Shown here one piece after another: positions 9,138 through 17,251 of a stretch of 26,988 nt of DNA. The stretch lies in contig JAEDOO010000007.1 in assembly GCA_016301965.1 (NCBI GenBank), positions 1 to 26,988 on the forward strand, given 5' to 3'. The position numbers and the translations under genes were made by a program. The stretch is from Lachnospiraceae bacterium. Lineage in GTDB: Bacteria; Bacillota; Clostridia; Lachnospirales; Lachnospiraceae. The notes beneath the pieces are model-generated. The model saw only the letters and a list, made by a program, of their open reading frames with translations. It had not been told where the DNA came from and made no database searches. How positions within the stretch are numbered: the first letter of the stretch is position 1; each line of letters opens with the position of its first letter.

Positions 9138-10031
9138 ATGAAAAGAAAGAAAAAGAGAACTTCTTTTAAAAGTAAAAATATTCTTATTATAATGACGATC
9201 CTGTGCGTGGGGATGATCGTGTATGGCCTTTCTGCCTATGCCCGACTGGAGGGTCTGCATTCAGCAGCAGGTTATCTTGTAACACCTTTTCAGAAAGGTA
9301 TGAGTACCGTGGGAAAGATTTTGAAAGGTACTACGTTAAGCTTTGCAGATGTGGGAAAACTCCAGGATGAGAATAAAGAGCTGAAGAAAAAAGTCAGTGA
9401 TCTTACAGAACAGAACAATCTGCTTTTGCAGGATCAGGATAAACTGGAGCGTCTGGAACAGCTTTTTGCCCTGGATGCAGAGTATTCGGAGTACGATAAA
9501 GTAGCGGCTTCCGTAATATCCAAGGATCCCGGCAACTGGTACAATACGTTCACAATTGATCGCGGCACAGAGGATGGTATTGCGGTAGATATGAATGTAA
9601 TTGCTGATGGCGGTCTGGTGGGAATTGTTACGGAAACTGGAGCACATTGGGCGACAGTTCGCTCCATCATAGATGATTCGAGCAACGTCAGTGCCATGGC
9701 ATCCTCTACTTTGGATACCTGTCTGGTAACCGGTGATCTGACGCTGATGGAAGAGGGAAAGCTGCAGTTTATTCAGCTGTATGATAAAGAGGATGTAGTT
9801 TCCATCGGAGATAAGATCATTACATCCAACATCAGTGACAAGTTCCTTCGCGGCATACTGATCGGCTATATCAGTGATATCAGCACAGATGCCAATAACC
9901 TGACAAAAAGTGGATATCTTGTTCCTGTGGTGGATTTTGCCCATCTGCAGGAAGTGCTGGTTATAAAAAAACTAAAACAAACCGGGAAGAATTCTGTTTC
10001 GAGTGCTTCTGAAAGCGGAAAGGAATCCTGA
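9138..10031 (+). CDS. mreC: rod shape-determining protein MreC
   Basis: A 297-residue bitopic protein: a very basic cytoplasmic N terminus, one membrane helix at about residues 16-35, an extracellular coiled coil at about 73-112 (DENKELKKKVSDLTEQNNLL), then the MreC beta domain (VISKDPGNWYNTFTIDRGTEDGI, GLVGIVTETGAHWATV). MreC links the cytoplasmic actin filament to the periplasmic faces of PBP2 and RodA. It follows mreB by 27 nt, with a GCGGAGA site before the ATG. Its stop overlaps the mreD start by 1 nt. Length and domain order are normal. Confidence 0.95.
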   Translation: MKRKKKRTSFKSKNILIIMTILCVGMIVYGLSAYARLEGLHSAAGYLVTPFQKGMSTVGKILKGTTLSFADVGKLQDENKELKKKVSDLTEQNNLLLQDQDKLERLEQLFALDAEYSEYDKVAASVISKDPGNWYNTFTIDRGTEDGIAVDMNVIADGGLVGIVTETGAHWATVRSIIDDSSNVSAMASSTLDTCLVTGDLTLMEEGKLQFIQLYDKEDVVSIGDKIITSNISDKFLRGILIGYISDISTDANNLTKSGYLVPVVDFAHLQEVLVIKKLKQTGKNSVSSASESGKES

Positions 10032-10555
10032 TGCGTAAAGTTGTAACCTTTATTGAAATGATTTTTCTGTTTCTTTTGCAGACTACCCTGTTTCCCAAGA
10101 TTCCTTTCCTTTCTGTAGTGCCGAATCTTTTGCTGATCCTCACTGTGGCCAATGGCTTTGTCAATGGCAAAAAATCCGGTCTGTTTACCGGTTTTTTCTG
10201 TGGCCTTCTGATCGATATTTTTTATGGCAATCTGTTTGGATTCTATGCACTGGTATATATGTATATTGGGTATGTAAATGGGCTGCTCTACAATATTTAT
10301 TATGATGATGATGTAAAGGTGCCGATGGTACTGGTAGCCATCAGTGATCTGATCTATGGCTGTCTGATTTACGGCACGCAGTTTTTGCTGCGGGGAAGAA
10401 TTGCTTTCTTTTATTATCTGAAACACATCATTATACCGGAAGTGGTACTTACTACACTGATGACACTTTTGCTGTACAGAATTTTTTATGCGCTGAACCA
10501 GAGAGTATCTGACAGCAGGGAAGGAGAAAAAGACCTGCCTTGGTTAGGAAAATAA
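10031..10555 (+). CDS. mreD: rod shape-determining protein MreD
   Basis: A 174-residue polytopic membrane protein with about five hydrophobic segments and little sequence outside the membrane, as expected for MreD. Recognisable stretches are FLLQTTLFPKIPFLSVVPNLLLIL and GFFCGLLIDIFYGNLFGFYAL. It associates with MreC in the elongasome. Its ATG overlaps the mreC stop (TGATG), and its 3' end overlaps the PBP2 start by 16 nt, so the three products are probably translationally coupled. The identification rests on hydropathy, these motifs and position. Confidence 0.92.
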   Translation: MRKVVTFIEMIFLFLLQTTLFPKIPFLSVVPNLLLILTVANGFVNGKKSGLFTGFFCGLLIDIFYGNLFGFYALVYMYIGYVNGLLYNIYYDDDVKVPMVLVAISDLIYGCLIYGTQFLLRGRIAFFYYLKHIIIPEVVLTTLMTLLLYRIFYALNQRVSDSREGEKDLPWLGK

Positions 10556-13452
10556 ATAACTTTTTCAGAAAACATACAATTAAAAGAAGTACGATCCTTT
10601 TTGCAGTTTTTCTAATAATGACCGGTATTCTGCTTTCGAAGATCTATACATTGCAGATTATTCATGGTGAGGAATATGCCAACGATTTTTCCATCATCAC
10701 CACCAAGGAGCGTTCCATCAAAAGTACCAGAGGGAACATCTATGACAGAAATGGTAATCTCCTGGCCTATAATGAGCTGACCTATGCGGTGACACTGGAG
10801 GATAACGGAAGCTATAAATCTACCCGAATAAAAAATCTGATGCTGAACAGTGAAATATATCGTCTGATCAAGATGATTGAAAGTAAGGGAGATACCGTCG
10901 ACAGTAATTTCCATATTGTATTGAATGAACAAGATGAATACGAGTATGATGTATCTGGTACTTCGCTGCTTCGTTTCCTGGCAGATGTTTTTGGTTACAG
11001 CAAGATCGATCAGCTGAGCGATAAAGAGCGGGAAACTACGGCAGAAGAATTGATGGAACTTATGGTAACCAGCCGTAAATATTTCCTGATCCAGCCAAAC
11101 GGCACGGGAGAGACTGACAAGCCTTTTACTGAAGAAGAACAGGAGCAGTACGATTATCCGCGCGAACTCTCAAAAAAAGAGATTCTTCAGATCGTTACGA
11201 TCCGCTATCAGCTGCATACTACCAGTTTTCGTCGGTATCTGCCTATTACGGTTGCTTCGGATGTGTCCGATGAAACCGTAGCATTGCTCATGGAGCACCA
11301 GTCCGAGCTGCAGGGTGTGGATATCGTAGAGGATTACAAGCGGGTATACAATGACAGCGTGTATTTTGCTTCACTGCTGGGATATACAGGAAAAGCTTCC
11401 ACGGAAGAACTGGAACAGCTGCGTAAGCAGAGTGATAATTACAGCAGTTCTTCCATTATTGGTAAAACCGGTATTGAACAGATCATGGAGACTTCGCTGC
11501 AGGGTATTGACGGATCAGAGACTGTTCTTGTAGATAATCTGGGTAAAGTACTCGAGATTAAGGAAGAGTCTACCGTACAGCCCAAGCAGGGAAATGACGT
11601 TTACCTGACGATAGATAAGGATCTTCAGATTGCCGTGTATAAAATTCTGGAACAGAGGATTGCCGGTATCGTCCTGGCGAATCTGCGCGATATTAAAGAA
11701 TACGATGCCAGTGGCACTACAGATACCTCCTCCATTCCCATTGCGGCTTATGATGTGTATTTTGCACTGATCAATAATAACATTATTGATTACCGACAGT
11801 TTGGAGAAGATACATCCAGCGATAACGAAAAGTCCATCTATGACAAATTTGTCAGCCGTCAGGAAAAGGTTCTTGAAAAGTTCAATCGTCAGCTGACGGG
11901 GAGTGACAATACCGTATACAAAGATCTTTCCGATGCTGATAAAGCTTACCAGAGTTATGTAGTTAACGAAATGCTGATGTCAGATACAGGAATTCTGGAC
12001 ACTTCGCTGATCAATACAGAGGATGAAACTTATAAGGCCTGGAAATCAGATGAAACCGTTTCTATTCATGATTTCCTGCGATATTGTGCCACGATGAACT
12101 GGATCGATGTTTCTAAGATCGCCGGGGATAAAAGCTATCTGTCTACGGAAGAGATCCTGGATGCCTTATGGCTGTATATTGAGGATTATCTGAAGTCCGA
12201 TTCCGGTTTTTCAAAACTCATTTATAAATATATGCTTTTGCAGGATGAAATCACGCCAGAACAGATTTGCAGGGTATTGTATGATCAGGAGGTTCTGAAA
12301 ATGGATCAGGATACATATAATAAGCTCGCAAACGGTTCTCTTTCAGCCTATGAATTCATACGCGATAAAATAGAAAAGATCGAAATCACACCAGCCCAGC
12401 TGGCACTGGATCCCTGTTCCGGATCTGCTGTAGTCACAGATCCGAATTCCGGAGAATTTCTTGCTGTTGTATCCTATCCGGGATACGATAACAACCGACT
12501 GGCTAATACCATGGATTCCAAGTATTACAACCAGCTGCTCAACGATCTGTCCCAGCCATTTTATAATAAAGCTACACAGCAGAAAACGGCTCCAGGATCC
12601 ACCTTTAAGCCGGTGACCGCTGTAGCAGGTCTGACGGAAGGCGTGATCACTACAGAATCTGAAATCGATTGTACAGGTGTTTTTGACAAGATTCAGGGTT
12701 CTCCTCTGAAATGCTGGAATACCCATGGTCACGGTCCGTTAAAGATCGTAGAAGCCATTGCGGAGTCCTGTAACGTGTTTTTCAGTGAGGCCGCCTATGA
12801 AATGGGTATAAATGATAATCAGGTATTCAGTGAAGATCTGGCCATGACGACGCTGCAGAAATACTGTAAGCTGTTTAATCTTGACAAGAATTCCGGTATA
12901 GAGATTTCTGAAAGTAATCCTCAGATCTCTGACAGTATGCCGATCCCTTCTGCCATTGGACAGGGTACACATAACTATACAACGACTCAGCTGGCACGTT
13001 ATGTGTCTACGATTGCCAATAATGGCATCAGTTTTAATATGACGTTATTGGATAAAGTGACGGATTCCCAAGGAAATCTGATTCAGGACTATTCCGCAGA
13101 TGTGGAGAGTGTTCTTGAAGTAAGCGACAGTGTATGGGATACGATTCATACCGGCATGCGGGAAGTGATAACAAACAAAAAGGATTTTGATGATCTGGGC
13201 GTAGAGCTTGCCGGAAAGACCGGTACAGCACAGGAAAACAGAAAGCGTTCCAGCCATGGTCTCTTCATCGGTTATGCGCCGTATAACAATCCGGAAATTG
13301 CGATCTGTGTCCGCATTCCCCATGGTTATTCTTCTACCAATGCGGCTCTGACGGCAAAAGATATTCTGAATTATCACTTTAATCTGGTGGATGAAGAAAA
13401 GATCATCACCGGAAAAGCCAAGAGTGCAAGCACTAATGTGCGACAGGACTAA
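10540..13452 (+). CDS. mrdA: class B penicillin-binding protein 2 (elongasome transpeptidase), enlarged
   Basis: Peptidoglycan DD-transpeptidase for lateral wall synthesis. It has an N-terminal anchor at about residues 18-36, then the dimerisation domain (STRGNIYDRNGNLLAYNE). The transpeptidase domain has SxxK at S687-T-F-K690, SxN at S743-C-N745 and KTGT at K893-T896. At 970 residues it is far longer than the usual 600-700. The excess lies between LTIDKDLQIAVYKILE (~356-372) and GSAVVTDPNSGEFLAVVSYPG (from 628), which are nearly adjacent in ordinary PBP2. The inserted ~250 residues are acidic and mostly helical-looking. The start is TTG at 10540 inside mreD, with AAGGAG at 10521-10526, a rather long spacing. 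No other start keeps the basic residues before the anchor. Confidence 0.92.
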   Translation: MVRKINNFFRKHTIKRSTILFAVFLIMTGILLSKIYTLQIIHGEEYANDFSIITTKERSIKSTRGNIYDRNGNLLAYNELTYAVTLEDNGSYKSTRIKNLMLNSEIYRLIKMIESKGDTVDSNFHIVLNEQDEYEYDVSGTSLLRFLADVFGYSKIDQLSDKERETTAEELMELMVTSRKYFLIQPNGTGETDKPFTEEEQEQYDYPRELSKKEILQIVTIRYQLHTTSFRRYLPITVASDVSDETVALLMEHQSELQGVDIVEDYKRVYNDSVYFASLLGYTGKASTEELEQLRKQSDNYSSSSIIGKTGIEQIMETSLQGIDGSETVLVDNLGKVLEIKEESTVQPKQGNDVYLTIDKDLQIAVYKILEQRIAGIVLANLRDIKEYDASGTTDTSSIPIAAYDVYFALINNNIIDYRQFGEDTSSDNEKSIYDKFVSRQEKVLEKFNRQLTGSDNTVYKDLSDADKAYQSYVVNEMLMSDTGILDTSLINTEDETYKAWKSDETVSIHDFLRYCATMNWIDVSKIAGDKSYLSTEEILDALWLYIEDYLKSDSGFSKLIYKYMLLQDEITPEQICRVLYDQEVLKMDQDTYNKLANGSLSAYEFIRDKIEKIEITPAQLALDPCSGSAVVTDPNSGEFLAVVSYPGYDNNRLANTMDSKYYNQLLNDLSQPFYNKATQQKTAPGSTFKPVTAVAGLTEGVITTESEIDCTGVFDKIQGSPLKCWNTHGHGPLKIVEAIAESCNVFFSEAAYEMGINDNQVFSEDLAMTTLQKYCKLFNLDKNSGIEISESNPQISDSMPIPSAIGQGTHNYTTTQLARYVSTIANNGISFNMTLLDKVTDSQGNLIQDYSADVESVLEVSDSVWDTIHTGMREVITNKKDFDDLGVELAGKTGTAQENRKRSSHGLFIGYAPYNNPEIAICVRIPHGYSSTNAALTAKDILNYHFNLVDEEKIITGKAKSASTNVRQD

Positions 13453-13504
13453 AGCAAATACAAATGCCGTACGACAGATATAGTTTGCAGACGGGAGGAA
13501 AGCT

Positions 13505-14284
13505 ATGAGTGAGGTTATCGTAATTACATCCGGAAAAGGTGGTGTAGGAAAAACAACGGCAGCGGCCAATCTGGGAACAGCTCTGGCTGCTGCAGATAAA
13601 AAAACTGTAATGGTAGATACGGATATAGGTCTTCGTAATCTGGATGTTGTAATGGGGCTGGAAAATCGTATCGTATACAATCTGGTGGATGTTATAGAGG
13701 GAAACTGCCGCCTGAAGCAGGCCATGATCCGGGATAAGCATCTATCAAATCTGTATCTGCTTCCGGCAGCACAGACAAGAGACAAGTCCGCAGTGGAGCC
13801 AGAACAAATGATCAAGCTTTGCGAAGATCTTCGGCAGGAGTTTGATTATATTCTTCTGGACAGTCCTGCCGGCATAGAACAGGGCTTTAAAAATGCTGTG
13901 TCCGGTGCTGACAGGGCCATTGTGGTAACGACCCCTGAAGTTTCCGCAATTCGTGATGCTGACAGGATCATTGGGCTTCTGGAAGCCGCAGAAATGAAAA
14001 AAATCCATCTGCTGATCAATAAAATTCGTCCCGATATGGTCAGAAACGGAGATATGATGTCTGTAGAAGACGTAGAAGAGATCCTGGCAGTTCCTTTGAT
14101 CGGTGTGGTTCCTGACGACGAAAATATTGTGATCTCTACCAACAGAGGAGAGGCAGTCACCGGAAAGGACTGCCTTAGCGGACAGGCTTTTGCCAATATC
14201 GGCAGACGCATTATGGGACAGAATGTGCCGTTTTGTGACCTGTCCGGCAAAAAGAGCATCTGGCAGCGACTGTTTAAAAAATAA
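13505..14284 (+). CDS. minD: septum site-determining ATPase MinD
   Basis: A ParA/MinD-type ATPase of 259 residues. The deviant Walker A is KGGVGKTT (K11-T18), with the signature lysine K11. Switch and Walker B regions are VDTDIGLRNLDVVMGLE and FDYILLDSPAGIE. The C terminus (KKSIWQRLFKK) is a short amphipathic basic helix matching the membrane-targeting sequence of MinD. It has GGGAGG at 13493-13498 before the ATG. It normally recruits MinC to the membrane to block FtsZ assembly, but no minC lies between PBP2 and this gene. minE follows 14 nt downstream. Confidence 0.96.
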   Translation: MSEVIVITSGKGGVGKTTAAANLGTALAAADKKTVMVDTDIGLRNLDVVMGLENRIVYNLVDVIEGNCRLKQAMIRDKHLSNLYLLPAAQTRDKSAVEPEQMIKLCEDLRQEFDYILLDSPAGIEQGFKNAVSGADRAIVVTTPEVSAIRDADRIIGLLEAAEMKKIHLLINKIRPDMVRNGDMMSVEDVEEILAVPLIGVVPDDENIVISTNRGEAVTGKDCLSGQAFANIGRRIMGQNVPFCDLSGKKSIWQRLFKK

Positions 14285-14298
14285 AATTCGGAGGCTTC

Positions 14299-14541
14299 AT
14301 GCTGTTTAACGGAAATAAATCCTGTGGTATTGCAAAAGACAGGCTGAGACAGCTGATACTTACGGACAGAATGGGATGTTCCCCGGAAATTCTGGAAATG
14401 ATGAAACGGGATATGGCTGCGTCTATGACGCGATACATGGATATAGATAAAGACCGGATTCAGTTTTCCATCCGAAGAAATCCCGGACGGTTTGAGGCCA
14501 GTGTGCCATTGTCGGAAATCTCCGGACGGCATACCTTATGA
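14299..14541 (+). CDS. minE: cell division topological specificity factor MinE
   Basis: An 80-residue MinE. The N-terminal region AKDRLRQLILTDRMG corresponds to the MinD-activating helix (E. coli AKERLQIIVAERR), and the C-terminal half (DKDRIQFSIRRNPGRFEASVPL) to the dimeric beta topological domain. It stimulates MinD ATPase and drives Min pattern formation. GGAGG at 14290-14294 precedes the ATG. It is directly downstream of minD in the same operon. Having MinE predicts oscillation or waves rather than a static DivIVA-anchored Min system, consistent with no divIVA in this window. Confidence 0.93.
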   Translation: MLFNGNKSCGIAKDRLRQLILTDRMGCSPEILEMMKRDMAASMTRYMDIDKDRIQFSIRRNPGRFEASVPLSEISGRHTL

Positions 14542-14570
14542 ATTACGATTAGAAAAACAAAGGAATACAT

Positions 14571-15701
14571 ATGTTCAGACTTTATCGTTTAAAAAATTAC
14601 AATTTTCGATTGGTGATCTGGTTGGTGGCTTTAAGCGCCCTGGGCATTCTTCTGGTAGGCAGTGCCAAAGAATCCCTGCAGGGAAAACAGATTTTTGGTG
14701 TAATTCTTGGACTGACGGTCATGACTGTCATTTCTCTTATTGATTTTAGCTGGATTCTTAACTTTTACTGGATCATATACATTTTCAATATGATCATGCT
14801 GCTGTTGGTTATTGTATCACCGTACGGAAAGAACACCGGTGGCGCTACCCGCTGGATCAATATTGGTGGCTTTCAGTTTCAGCCAACCGAGCTGTCTAAA
14901 ATTCTTCTGATCCTGTTTTTTGCCCGATACCTGATGGTACATGAACATGAATTGAATAAGTTAAAAACGATTTTGAAGAGTATTGTGCTGATTGGCGCGC
15001 CGCTGGTTTTGATCGCGCTTCAGCCGGACCTTAAAAACACAATTACCATTGCCGCGATATTTTGTATTCTGATGTATCTGGCCGGTTTGAGTTATAAGAT
15101 TATAGGCGGTGTACTGCTTATCGGTGTACCTTTGGTCATTATCTATCTTGTGCTGGTTACACAGACAAATCTTCCCATCATCAACGATTACCAGAGGCAG
15201 AGGATCATGACCTTCATTTATTCGGAGGATAAACAGTACTCGGACAGCCGTGCACAGCAGGACAACTCCATTATGGCTATCGGTTCAGGACAGCTTACGG
15301 GGAAGGGGTTGAATACGACCAGTGTCAGTGCCAACAACGGTAATTTTATTTCTGAGATTCAGACAGACTTTATATATGCTGTAGCGGGAGAGGAGCTTGG
15401 GTTTATCGGCAGCGCAGCCATTATCCTTCTGGAACTGCTGATCAGTATGGAGTGTCTGTTTAATGGACGAAAGGCAAAAGATTTGTCGGGAACGCTGATC
15501 TGCTGTGCCGTGGGCGCATTGATCATGATACAGAGTTTTATTAATATCAGTGTTGCTACCGGATTATTTCCCAATACGGGAACACCGCTGCCTTTTGTAA
15601 GTTATGGTCTGACTTCGCTTGTCAGTCTGTATATGGGAATGGGATTTGTATTAAATGTGGGCCTGCAGAGCCGCACGTATCCAGGAGGAAAAAAAGCATG
15701 A
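14571..15701 (+). CDS. rodA: RodA-type SEDS peptidoglycan glycosyltransferase
   Basis: A FtsW/RodA/SpoVE family polytopic protein of 376 residues with about ten membrane segments. Diagnostic stretches are GGATRWINIGGFQFQPTEL near residue 100, SEIQTDFIYAVAGEELGFIG (261-280, including D266 at the Asp essential in characterised RodA proteins) and NTGTPLPFVSYGLTSL near the C terminus. It polymerises lipid II with PBP2 as its transpeptidase partner, and location in the mre/PBP2 operon favours RodA over FtsW. AAAGGA lies 5' of the ATG. Its stop overlaps the next gene by 4 nt (ATGA). Confidence 0.92.
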   Translation: MFRLYRLKNYNFRLVIWLVALSALGILLVGSAKESLQGKQIFGVILGLTVMTVISLIDFSWILNFYWIIYIFNMIMLLLVIVSPYGKNTGGATRWINIGGFQFQPTELSKILLILFFARYLMVHEHELNKLKTILKSIVLIGAPLVLIALQPDLKNTITIAAIFCILMYLAGLSYKIIGGVLLIGVPLVIIYLVLVTQTNLPIINDYQRQRIMTFIYSEDKQYSDSRAQQDNSIMAIGSGQLTGKGLNTTSVSANNGNFISEIQTDFIYAVAGEELGFIGSAAIILLELLISMECLFNGRKAKDLSGTLICCAVGALIMIQSFINISVATGLFPNTGTPLPFVSYGLTSLVSLYMGMGFVLNVGLQSRTYPGGKKA

Positions 15702-16105
15702 ATATAGGATTTATTGCAGACAATTCAAAGAAACGACTGCTGGAAGATTTCTGTATTGCCTATCATGGCATTCTAAGTGAGCACTCCTTATATGCCACAG
15801 GTACAACCGGTCGGATTATGGAAAAATCGGCGAATCTGCATGTGTACAAGTTTCTGGCTGGCAGTATCGGCGGTGTGCAGCAAATGGAAATTTTTATTGA
15901 ACAGTCTAAAATAGATATGCTGATCATTTTTAAGGATGCTAATCTTATGCCACAGGATGATGAAAATATTTTTGACATTTTCAGATCGTGTGATAAGTTT
16001 TCCATCCCGCTTGCTACGAATCTGGCTACGGCAGAGATGCTGATCAAATCTCTGGCTAACGGTGATCTGGCATGGAGAGAAATGTACAGGAGTGACAATA
16101 TATGA
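15698..16105 (+). CDS. methylglyoxal synthase-like protein lacking catalytic residues
   Basis: A 135-residue protein clearly homologous to methylglyoxal synthase along its whole length: HSLYATGTTGRIME, HVYKFLAGSIGG, QQMEIFIEQSKIDMLIIF, SIPLATNLATAEMLIK and a Bacillus-like tail NGDLAWREMY. The phosphate-binding TGTTG loop is kept. By ungapped alignment to the E. coli enzyme, however, all four catalytic positions differ: H19 is D8, D71 (GGDQQ) is V60 in GGVQQ, H98 is D87 and D101 is N90. It should therefore not make methylglyoxal from dihydroxyacetone phosphate. It may be a ligand-binding or regulatory protein of the MGS-like fold. AGGAGG at 15683-15688 drives it. It overlaps rodA and the next gene by 4 nt each, so its dose is tied to wall synthesis genes. 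Confidence 0.85.
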   Translation: MNIGFIADNSKKRLLEDFCIAYHGILSEHSLYATGTTGRIMEKSANLHVYKFLAGSIGGVQQMEIFIEQSKIDMLIIFKDANLMPQDDENIFDIFRSCDKFSIPLATNLATAEMLIKSLANGDLAWREMYRSDNI

Positions 16106-17136
16106 CAACGAAAAGAAAAAAGAAAATGTCTGCGAGGCGAAGAAGACACCGGAGAAACCGTATTCTTTTCACCATTCTGATCTGTGCAGGAATAATCGGC
16201 TGCTGTGCACTGGCTTTTTTTCAGCTGAAAAAAGGACATGATCTCGATCTTTCCCACAGCTATCTGGAAACCTATGTCTTTTCTGAGACGGAGGAGGTAA
16301 CAGCACAGATGAAGGCACAGCCTTTTGCCTTGGACCTGTGTGTGACTTCCGGCGATGTGCCGTCTGATACCATAACATTAAATGGAAATGAGAAGGGTGC
16401 TCTGTTTGATATTGATGATAAAAAAGTAGTTTTTGGCGAAGATATGTTTGAAAAGGTGTATCCAGCCAGTATTACCAAGATCATGACAGCCATTCTTGCC
16501 GTCAAATATGGAAATATGGACGATGTAGTTACCATTACCCAGGAAGATGTGACGCTGGAAGAAGGCTCTCAGATGGTAGGGTTTCAGGCTGGAGATAATG
16601 TGACAATGGATGAATTGTTTCACGGCCTTCTTGTGTATTCCGGAAACGACTGTGCCATGGCTATTGCACGTCATATTGGCGGTACAGTAGAGCAGTTTGT
16701 TGCTATGATGAATGAGGAAGTCCGAAGCATTGGCGCTACGGGAACACATTTTGTATCGCCTCATGGGCTTCATGATGAAAATCACTACACTACGGTATAT
16801 GATATTTATCTGATGCTCAATGAGGCAATTACTTATCCTTATTTTGTAGAGACGATGCAGCTTGGGAATTATATCATTACCTATACCAGAGGGGAAGAAA
16901 CGCTGACAGCCCGTCTGGATGCCACAGATCATTATCTGACCGGTGAAGAGTCCGCACCGGCAGGAGTGACCGTACTGGGTGGAAAGACAGGTACAACATC
17001 TGCGGCAGGCTCCTGTCTTGCTATTTTAAGTCAGAACCGGTATGGTGAACCTTTTGTTTCCATTGTGATGAAAGCAGTAAACAAGATTACACTGTATAGT
17101 GATATGAACAAACTCCTGAGTGAAATTAATTCATAA
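16102..17136 (+). CDS. D-alanyl-D-alanine carboxypeptidase (serine peptidase S11)
   Basis: A low-molecular-mass PBP of the DacF/PBP5 type that removes the terminal D-Ala from stem peptides. The N terminus is extremely basic (KRKKKMSARRRRHRRNR), followed by one hydrophobic helix at about residues 21-41, so it is probably a signal anchor rather than a cleaved signal peptide. Catalytic motifs are S123-I-T-K126, S180-G-N182 and K295-T-G297. It ends only ~47 residues after KTG, so the C-terminal PBP5_C beta domain is missing; membrane attachment is by the N terminus. It begins inside the stop of the MGS-like gene (ATGA overlap) and closes the shape operon. I see no clear hairpin after it. Confidence 0.92.
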   Translation: MTTKRKKKMSARRRRHRRNRILFTILICAGIIGCCALAFFQLKKGHDLDLSHSYLETYVFSETEEVTAQMKAQPFALDLCVTSGDVPSDTITLNGNEKGALFDIDDKKVVFGEDMFEKVYPASITKIMTAILAVKYGNMDDVVTITQEDVTLEEGSQMVGFQAGDNVTMDELFHGLLVYSGNDCAMAIARHIGGTVEQFVAMMNEEVRSIGATGTHFVSPHGLHDENHYTTVYDIYLMLNEAITYPYFVETMQLGNYIITYTRGEETLTARLDATDHYLTGEESAPAGVTVLGGKTGTTSAAGSCLAILSQNRYGEPFVSIVMKAVNKITLYSDMNKLLSEINS

Positions 17137-17162
17137 ATTTTGTATGAAATTCGAAAAAATCA

Positions 17163-17191
17163 TTGAAATAATCGCACAAATATCCTATACT
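17163..17191 (+). promoter_or_regulatory. vegetative promoter for the small P-loop gene
   Basis: TTGAAA at 17163-17168 and TATACT at 17186-17191, separated by exactly 17 nt, form a near-consensus housekeeping promoter in AT-rich DNA. Transcription should start near 17198, leaving a ~54-nt leader. This leader contains a small inverted repeat GATAC-ATAA-GTATC (17222-17235) just before the AAGGAGG ribosome binding site at 17237-17243. Confidence 0.75.
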
Positions 17192-17251
17192 TTTGATAAG
17201 CAAAGTACAGACAGACCGTCTGATACATAAGTATCTAAGGAGGAAACTGCT

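Noticed and set aside
13453..13504. Promoter or remnant of minC before minD
   Set aside because: TATAGT at 13479-13484 has no matching -35, and the 52 nt hold no MinC-like coding remnant that I can recognise.
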